A program made the translations under genes and the position numbers. This document shows positions 50,901-59,900 of a stretch of DNA of 64,000 bases, piece after piece. The stretch's first letter is position 1; every line of letters begins with the position of its first letter. Below the pieces are notes generated by a model. It made no database searches, was not told where the DNA came from, and saw only the letters and a list, made by a program, of their open reading frames with translations. Where the stretch lies: positions 59,392 through 123,391 of the forward strand of contig CAZCEC010000009.1 of the NCBI GenBank assembly GCA_964497615.1. The letters are read 5' to 3'. Source of the stretch: CAZCEC01 sp964497615. Its GTDB lineage: Bacteria; Chloroflexota; Anaerolineae; Anaerolineales; UBA6663.

Positions 50901-53900
50901 TCTGAGCACCTCCATCGAACTCGAAGCCGGACAACGGTATGACATCGTATTCGAATACTTCCATGCGGAGGACTATTCGATTGTCGGACTGTATTGGAGC
51001 TCGCCAACACTCGGGGACGGGGCAGAGATAGAGCCCACGCAGCTGTTTCCAGCGCCCTTTCCCACGCCCACCCCGACCCCCACCGCGGCGACCGGCAACG
51101 GCACTGGTCTGCGCGCCGACTACTTCAACAATGTCGACCTGTCCGGGGCGCCGGTGCTCACCCGCCTCGACCCGCAGGTGGATTTTCCATGGGAACAGGG
51201 TTCGCCGGCGCCAGAAGTGAATGCTGATGGTTTCTCCGTTCGGTGGACCGGCTGGATTCAGCCGGAGTACTCCGAAGCCTACACCCTGCGCACCTTGAAC
51301 GACGATGGGGTACGGCTGTACCTCAACAGCCAGCTTGTGATTGACGACTGGAACGGCCACGGGCCAGAGTGGCAAACGAGCGCGCCGATCACGCTGCAGG
51401 CCGGTCAACTGTATCCAATCACGCTCGAGTACTTTGAGAGCAGTGGCGGCGCTGAAGTCCGCCTGGTGTGGAGCTCGGCGTCGCGCGCCGAACAAGTGAT
51501 CCCCATGGCGCAGCTCTATCCGGCCGACCTGCCCACGGCTACGCCCACGGAGACGCCGACCGAGACCGGAACGCCGACCGATACACCGACGGTGACGTTC
51601 ACACCCACCGAGACCGGCACGCCCACGGAAACGGCTACCGAAACGGCCACGCCGACAGATACTCCTAGCCCCACGAACACACCAACTCCATCTGACACGC
51701 CGACGGCCACGAGCACGCCGACGGCGACGCCTATTACCGGTCTGTCAGTCACGGCGAACCTTACGTTGACCGCTGGCGTCTACACCTATACCGATATCAC
51801 TGTTTCAAATGGTGCCACACTGTTATTGGCTGGCAACTCAACGACCGGTGAAGGTGTCACCATATTTGCCAACAACGTCTCCGTAGCAGGCGGTTCCGCA
51901 ATCTCGGCCGACGGGTTAGGCTTTCCACCAGCGCGCAACGGCCCAGGTGCACCTGTCAATAGTCTGGACGGGGCGGGTCATGGCGGCTTAGGCGGCAAGG
52001 ATGGAGGCGGTACGGCTGGAGCGATTTACGGCTCCGCAGAACAGCCACTTGAGCTTGGCAGCAGCGGGTTAAGAACCGCCGGAGGCGGCGCCATTCGCCT
52101 AATCCTCAACGGAACGCTTGACTTGGGCTCAGGAGCAAAACTGTCGGTGAATGGTCTGGATGGATCAAGTGAATCAGACAAATACAGTGGGGGTGGCGCG
52201 GGCGGCTCAATCTACGTCTCGGCCGCCGCGATCACCGGGACAGGCAGCATCGAGGCCAGGGGCGGAATCGGCCGCTATCTGTGGACCTATGCCGGCGGCG
52301 GCGGCGGCGGCCGGATCGCGCTCTACGCGGCCGACGTGGCCGCCAGTCTGACGATCACGGCGGCGGGCGGCGCGGGCGATGGGCCGGCGCAGGCTGGCAC
52401 TGTGCACCTGGTCGGCACCGATTCGCCCTATTCGACGGCGGTTGCCCAACCAGACTCACCCACTGCTGACGGCGACAGTCCCAGCGTGCTGACGGTGACC
52501 TTGCAGAATGCGGGGGGCCAGCCGCAAGTCGGCAAGAGCGTGGAACTGCAGCTTGCCTCCGGGGTGGGCGTCTATCGCGACGGTCAATACCTGGTAACCG
52601 GCTCTTGGGTCAGCTTGGGCCTGACCAATGGGTCGGGACAGGTCAGCACCACCTTGACCACGACCGTGGCTGGACAGCGCATCTTCGAGGTGCGACGCGG
52701 GCTGCTGCCGCTGACGAACCCCGTGACGGTGACTTTCCAGGCCGGACCGGCCACGGCCCTGCAGATCCTGCTGCCCGGCGAGGCGGCCGCGCCGGGCAGC
52801 GCACCAGGTAAGATTGGCACGCCCATCACACAGACCGCGGGTGTGACCTTCACCGCTGGCGTCCGCGCGGTGGATGCCTTCTGGAACACGGTCGGCTTGA
52901 GCGAGACCGCCGCCTTGACCGGGACTGATCTCTTGGCCGATTACCCGGCGCCCTTTGACCTGGCGAGCGGGATGGCGTCCGTTCCCGTGACCCTTCGGAC
53001 GGCCGGCAGCGTGTCCATCTTCGCCAGTGTGGCTGGGCGCCCAGACCTGGGCACCGCCCAGAGCGCGCCACTACCAGTGAGCGGCAACGTCGCGGAAATG
53101 CTGGAACTGACCGCGCCCGGAGCCGCCAGCCTGCTCACGCCGTTCGCGGTGACGGTCACCGTGCGGGATGCCTATGGGAACCTGGCTACCAACTACACCG
53201 GCACGGTCACGTTCACCAGCAGCGACCCAATGGCGGCCTTGCCGGCCAGCTACACCTTCGTGCCCGGCGACGGCGGACAGCATGTGTTTTCCAGCGTGAC
53301 CCTGCGCAACGGCGGGCCGCAGAGCCTGACGGCGACAGACAGCGTCCAGCCGAGCCTCACGGACGGTGCCACCATCAGCCTGCCCGACGACCTGGTGGTG
53401 AACACATCGGTGTCACTGCCAAGCGGGTCTTATTCGTACACGAGTGTCCTGGTCACGAACGGCGCGATCCTGACCCTGTTGGGCAATCCCGGGGCGGGCA
53501 CCGGCGTTACCATCACGGCCGGCACGATTCAGGTGGATGCCGGGGCGGGTATCTCCGCCGATGGGCAGGGCTATGGCCCCGCCTATGGGCCGGGCGCGGG
53601 CGCCTGTGGCGGGGCCTGTGGCGGCGGCGGGCATGGCGGGGCCGGCGGACCGGGCACCGCGGGCGCGGCCGGTGGAACGGCCTACGGCAGCTTTGGTCAG
53701 CCGCTGGCGCTGGGCAGCGGGGGCGGCCAACCCGTCTGGGGCGGCCGGGGCGCGGGCGCCATCCGGCTCATCGCCGCCAGTTCGGTGACGGTCAACGGCA
53801 CTGTGTCCGCCAGTGGCACCGACGGCGGCAGCAGCTTCGCGGATGTGGGGGGCGGCGGCGGCGGTGGCAGCGTCTGGATTCAGACCGGCAGCCTGAGCGG

Positions 53901-56900
53901 CAGCGGCTTCATCCGGGCCAATGGCGGCGCGGGCAGCGGCTCGGGCTACGGCAATGCCTATGGGATTGGCGGGGGCGGCGCGGGTGGGCGGATCGCCATC
54001 GAGGCTGTGACGAGCAGCTTCAACGGCCAGGTCCAGGCCTTTGGCGGGGGCTTCACCGCCGAGGGCAGCCCGTTTGGCGGCCCCGGCACGATCTACTGGG
54101 CGGTCGAGAACCGGTTGGTTGTGGACAATGACAACCATTCCGGACCGGCAGCCGGAATCCTGACGGGGCAATATGCCTTCGCGATGCTGGAGCTCCAACG
54201 CGCCGGCCATCTCGATGTCCTGGGATCGGGCTCGGCAATCACGCTCACCGGCAGCAACCTGGATGGGGACGGCACAGCGACGTTGACGGCCTTTGGCATG
54301 GTATCTGTGCCGGCTACCTTCAACCTGCTTGGCATCACCCTGGACGTTCGCGGCTCATTGACCGGCGATTCGGCCTTGACGGTCGGCGCCGCGACGGGCT
54401 TGCCGGGCGGACTCATCCTGAGAGCCAACACCCCGCAGCACATGTTCGACTCGCTTACGATCCGCCCTACGGGACGGTTGACGCTGGTGCCGCTCAACGA
54501 TGGCGACACCGTCTATACGGACGACGCGCCGTACACGCTGTTGGCCGACGTGTTGACGGTGGAGGCAGGCGGCCTGGTAGCCAGCGACGGGTTTGGGTAT
54601 GCGGGTTCCAACACGCTGGGTGCCGGGCCTGGCGGCGGGCAGGGCGGCGACGAGGGTTACTATCGCGGCGGCGGCGGCGGCAACGGCGGTCATGGCGGTT
54701 ATGGCAGCGTCAGCGGCGGCGCTGGCTACGGGAGCGTCTTCTCGCCGACTGATCTGGGCAGCGGCGGCGGCGGGGCTTACGCCGCCAACAACGGCGCGAC
54801 GGGCGGCAATGGCGGCGGCGCCATCCGCCTGATCATCACCGACACCCTGACGATCAATGGGACTATTCGGGCCAACGGCCTGGCAGGCGGCACGGCGGGA
54901 CTCGCGGGCATCCCGTATAGTGCCGGCGGCGGTTCGGGTGGCTCAATTTGGATCAGCACCCAGACACTAAACCTGGGCGCGTCGGGTCAAATCATGGCGA
55001 ATGGAGCCGGGACCGGCGGCGGCGGCGCCGGCGGGCGGATCGCGCTGTACTATGAGTCCGGCACGATTTCGGGTGTGGCCCGGGCGCGAGGCGGGGCCAC
55101 CACCGAGTCACAGTACGGCACTCAGCACGGCGGGCCGGGCACGGTCTATTGGGGACCCACCAACACCCTGACGGTTGACAATGGCGGCAACAATGGCGCC
55201 GCGGCGGAGCTGGTGAGCGGAGGCTACAGCTTTGACGGTATCACCCTGACCAGTTACGGTCACCTCTCGGTGCTGGGCGCATCGTCGGCGCTCACCTTGA
55301 CCAGCGACAACCTCACGGGCGACACGACCGCCAGTACGCTGGCCGCCTACGGCGACCTGCATGTGCCGGCGGCGTTCACGGTCCAGGGCGTCACGCTCGA
55401 CATTCGCAATACGCTCGCGGGCGATAGTAGCCTGAGCATTGGCGGTGCGAGCGGCGCCATCGGTGGGCTGACGCTGCGAGCCAGCACACCTCAGCACATT
55501 TTCAGCACGTTGACGGTTCGGGCGACTGGCCGGCTGACCCTGGTACCGCTCAACGACGGCGACACCGACTACGGCGACGATGCGCCCTACCACCTGCGCG
55601 CCACGACGTTCACGGTGGACGCCGGCGGGTTGGTCACGGGGGATGGGCTCGGCTACACGGGCACCTCGACCAACGGTTATGGGCCGGGGGGCGGGCAGGG
55701 CGCCAACACGTGCTATACCCGCGGCGCAGGCGGCGGCTACGGGGGCCGCGGCGGCGATGGCCGCAACGGCAGCGACCAGTATTGCTCGTACGTTGTCTAC
55801 CTGGGTGGGCCGAAATACGGCAGCATCTCGCAGCCTACTGACTTGGGCAGCGCCGGGGGCGCGGGCCAAAACAGTGGTGGCAACTTCCCAGGCGCCAGCG
55901 GCGGCGGCGCAATGCGGTTCACCGTTGACGGCACCATGACGGTCAACGGCACGCTCTCCGCGAACGGCGCCACGGGCGATGGCGGCCATGTGGGCGGACC
56001 CGACGAATGGAACACCGGCTTTGGCGGCAGCGGCGGCGGGTCGGGCGGCTCGATCTGGATCACAGCGGGCAGCCTGGCGGGCACGGACCGAATCCGGGCG
56101 AACGGCGGCTATGGGCTGTATACCGCCCAGTGGGGCTACAAGTATGGCAGCGGCGGGGGCGGCGGACGGATCGCCTTTGACGTGCAGGCCTTCACCTACT
56201 CCGGCAATGTGCAGGTGGCCGGAGGGCGCGGCGACAAGTATGGCCAGCGCGGCACCATCTTTGGCCTGCCCCTGTGGTGGGGCAGCCTGCTGTCCAACAC
56301 GGGTTTGGGCGGGGAGCCATGCGACTGCTGGCCGGAAGCCACGACCAAGATCGTCGGCGCGCCCATCAACACGCTCACCGGCGGGCTGGAATACGCGACG
56401 TCGGACTTGCGTTTCCCGGCGCTGGGCGGCGACTTGGAGTTCGTGCGCTCGTATGCGTCATTGGCGACCGGAATGTATACCCAGACCCTCGGCTACGGCT
56501 GGACCCATAACCTGGATACGCGCCTGATCTCGCCCACCATGCCGGGCGGGGTGGCGGGCCAGGTGCTGTTCAAGGCCCATTCCGCGAACCAGTACATCTT
56601 CTTCATCAACGACGATGGGACCTATGCGCCGTATCCGGGCGTCAACGCCGAATTGACCCGCACCGAGGCCGGAACGTACGTCTTGCTTCTGGCCCACCAG
56701 ACCCGCTACACCTTCGACGAACAAGGCCGGATCACGACCCGCACCGACGAAACGGGCCACACCTGGACCTACACCTACGACGGCCAGGGCCGGCTCTACC
56801 GCGTGACCTCGGGCAGCCGCTACATTCAAATTGGCTACAACGGCGCGGGCCAGATCGAAACCGTCTCCGACCACGCCGGGCGCAGCGTCACCTACCAGTA

Positions 56901-59900
56901 CACCAGCGGCGACCTGACATCCGTGATTGACGTGCTTGGCCAGACCTGGACCTACGAGTACGAGGGCGCCACGCACCGGCTGACCGAAGTGATTGACCCC
57001 ACCAGCCGGACCCTGGAGCGGACCGAGTACGACCCGGCAACCGGGCGCGCGCTGCGGCAGTACAACGGCAACGACGAGCTGATCGCGGAGCTGACCTACA
57101 ACCCGGATCGAACGACCATCGTGGCGGACGGCCTCGGTCACGTCGTGACTGACACGTATACCGCCCGCAACACCCTCAGTGGCGAGCGCGATCCGCTGGG
57201 CGGCGCCACCGCCCAGACGATGGACGGCAACTTCAAGCTGCAGACGACCACCGACCCCTTGGGCCACACGACCGCTTACGATTGGTCCGAGGACGGCGTC
57301 AACCTGACGGCGCTCACGGACGCCTTGAGCCAGACGACGCGCCTGAGTTACGACGCCCTGAACAACCCGACGATTGTGACCGATACCTTGGGGCATGTCA
57401 GCGCCTACGACTACAGCGGTACCCTGTTGACGCGCAGCACCAACGCCCTGAACAAGTCAACGATTTACACATATACCACCGCGGGCGACAGCCCGCAGCC
57501 GCCGGGGCTGCTGAAGGCTGTGAGCGATCCACTCGGCCAGACGACCACCTACGCCTACAACGAATTCGGGCAGGTGGTTACGACCACCGATCCATCGGGC
57601 CTGGTGACGGTCTTCGGCTATGACAATTTGGGCCGCGTGGTCACCACCACCACGGCCGCCGGCACCGCTGCAGAGCGCGTGACGGTGAATGCCTACAACG
57701 CCGCCGGGCTGGTGCTGACCACCACCCGCAACTACCTCGCTGGGCAGCCGCAGAATTACCAGAACCTGTATAACCAGGTGACGAGCTACCAGTATGACCT
57801 GGCACGGCGCCTGGTGCGCACGACCGACACCCTGGGCCGCTCGGATTGGACGTGCTACGACGACGACGGGCGCGTGGTGCGCACCGTCCAAAACGCCACC
57901 GGCGACGGCGGCACGCCGCCGACCAATCCGTGCGATGCCGGCAACTATGTGCCCAGCAGCGATCCAGCCTATGACCGGATCAACCAGACCGTTTATGACG
58001 TCAACGGGAACGTCATTGCCAGCATTGACCCGGGCGGTAAGATCACGCGCACCTACTACAACGAATTGCAGCGGCCCACCATCGTCTTGGACAACTGGGT
58101 GGGTGGTTTAATCACCGACACCACCGCGCCCGACTACAATGCACAGTATCCTGACCAGAACGTGCGCACGACCACGGTCTATGACGCGGCCGGGAACGTC
58201 GTGCAGACCATTGACAACGCCAACCTGGTGACGCACTTCTGCTACGACGCCCTCAACCGGGTGGTGAAGACCGTCCAGAACCCGACCGTGGGCGACCCGT
58301 GCGTGGACTACGCGCCCAGCAGTGCCGCCGACGAAGACCTGATCCAGCAGACGGTTTATGACCAAGGCGGCAACGTCATCGCCACGCTTGACCCGGCCGG
58401 GCGCATCACGCGTACCTACTACGACGTGCTCAACCGGCCCAGCGTGGTGATCCAGAACCTGGTGGGGCAGGCCATCACCGTCACCACCGCGCCCAGCTAT
58501 GACAACGACTACCCGGATCGGAATGTGGGCAGCCAGACCTTCTACGACGATGCCGGCCGCGCCTACCGTCAACTTGATCTCACCACCAACCGCTCAGACT
58601 GGACCTGCTTCGATGACGGCGGCAGAGTTGTCCGCACGGTCCAGAACGCCAGCGGCGCCACGCCCTGCGACCCCGGCTACACCCCCAGCGGCGCGGCGGA
58701 CGAGGACGTCATCACGGAGTTCGTCTACGACGCGGCGGGGCGGCAGATCGCCACGATTGCCCCCGATGGGCAAGTTATCCGAACGTACTTTGATGCCGGT
58801 GGGCGGCGCGCGGCGGAAGTGGTGAACCTGGTAGGGCAGGCCATCGAAACTTCATCATTACCAAACTTCGATACTGACCATACCGATCAGAACTTGACCA
58901 CGCGCTGGGGCTACGACGCACTCAGTCGCATAATCACCACGACGACATTTGCCGACAGCGCACAGGAGCGGACCGATTGGACTTGCTATGACCCGTTGGG
59001 GCGGGTTTCGTACACGGTTGTCAATGCCAGCAGCGCTAACGCCTGCGACCCTGGCTACACGCCCAGCGGCGAGCTGGACGAAGACCTGATCATTCGGACC
59101 GTCTACGACCTCGCCGGTAACACCATCGCCCAAATTGACCCGGCGGGCCGCGTTACCCGCACCTACTACGACGGACTGTACCGCGCGACCGTGGTCGTCC
59201 AGAACCTGTATGGGGTTCCGATCACCCATACTTCACCGCCAGCCTTCAGCTCAGTGCTGCCCGACGCGAACGTGTGGCAGGAAACGCGCTACGACCGCGC
59301 GGGCCAGGCATTTGAGCAAGAAGACAACGCCGGGATGGTCGTGCGGACAGGGTATGATCAGATTGGACGCCCAATCAGCACCACGACCAATTATCTTGCC
59401 GGCTACCCATCGGACAGCGAAACAAACCTGCTCACGCGTGTCGTCTTCGACAAGATCGGCAACACCATTCGTCAGGTGGATGCCAACGGCCGCGTCACCG
59501 CCTTCGAGTATGACGCCCTGGGCCGCCTGACCGCCGTGATCGAGAACTACAAGCCGGGCTTCAATGCCACGGTGGACGTGAACGTACGCACCGAGTACCG
59601 GTATGATGCGCACGGCAACCGGCTGTCCATCCGCAACGGCAATGCCACCCTCAGCGGCCAGAACTTCGAGACCACGTTCACGTATGACGAGCTTGACCGG
59701 CTGATTCGGGAGGCCGACCCCCTTACGCACACGACCGTCTATACCTACTCGATCCTGGGCCTGCGTGTGGGGCTGCTCGACGCGAACGGCGCGACCACGA
59801 CCTACAGCTACGACGGCATGCGCCGCCCGACCGGAATTGATTATCCGGCTGGAGCTGCGGACGTGAGCTTCACTTATGATGCGGCCGGCAACCGGCTAAC

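Noticed and set aside
48715..51740. Short direct repeats in the RHS gene as a CRISPR or microsatellite array
   Set aside because: They encode Thr-Pro-Thr linkers in frame and have no constant repeat-spacer structure.
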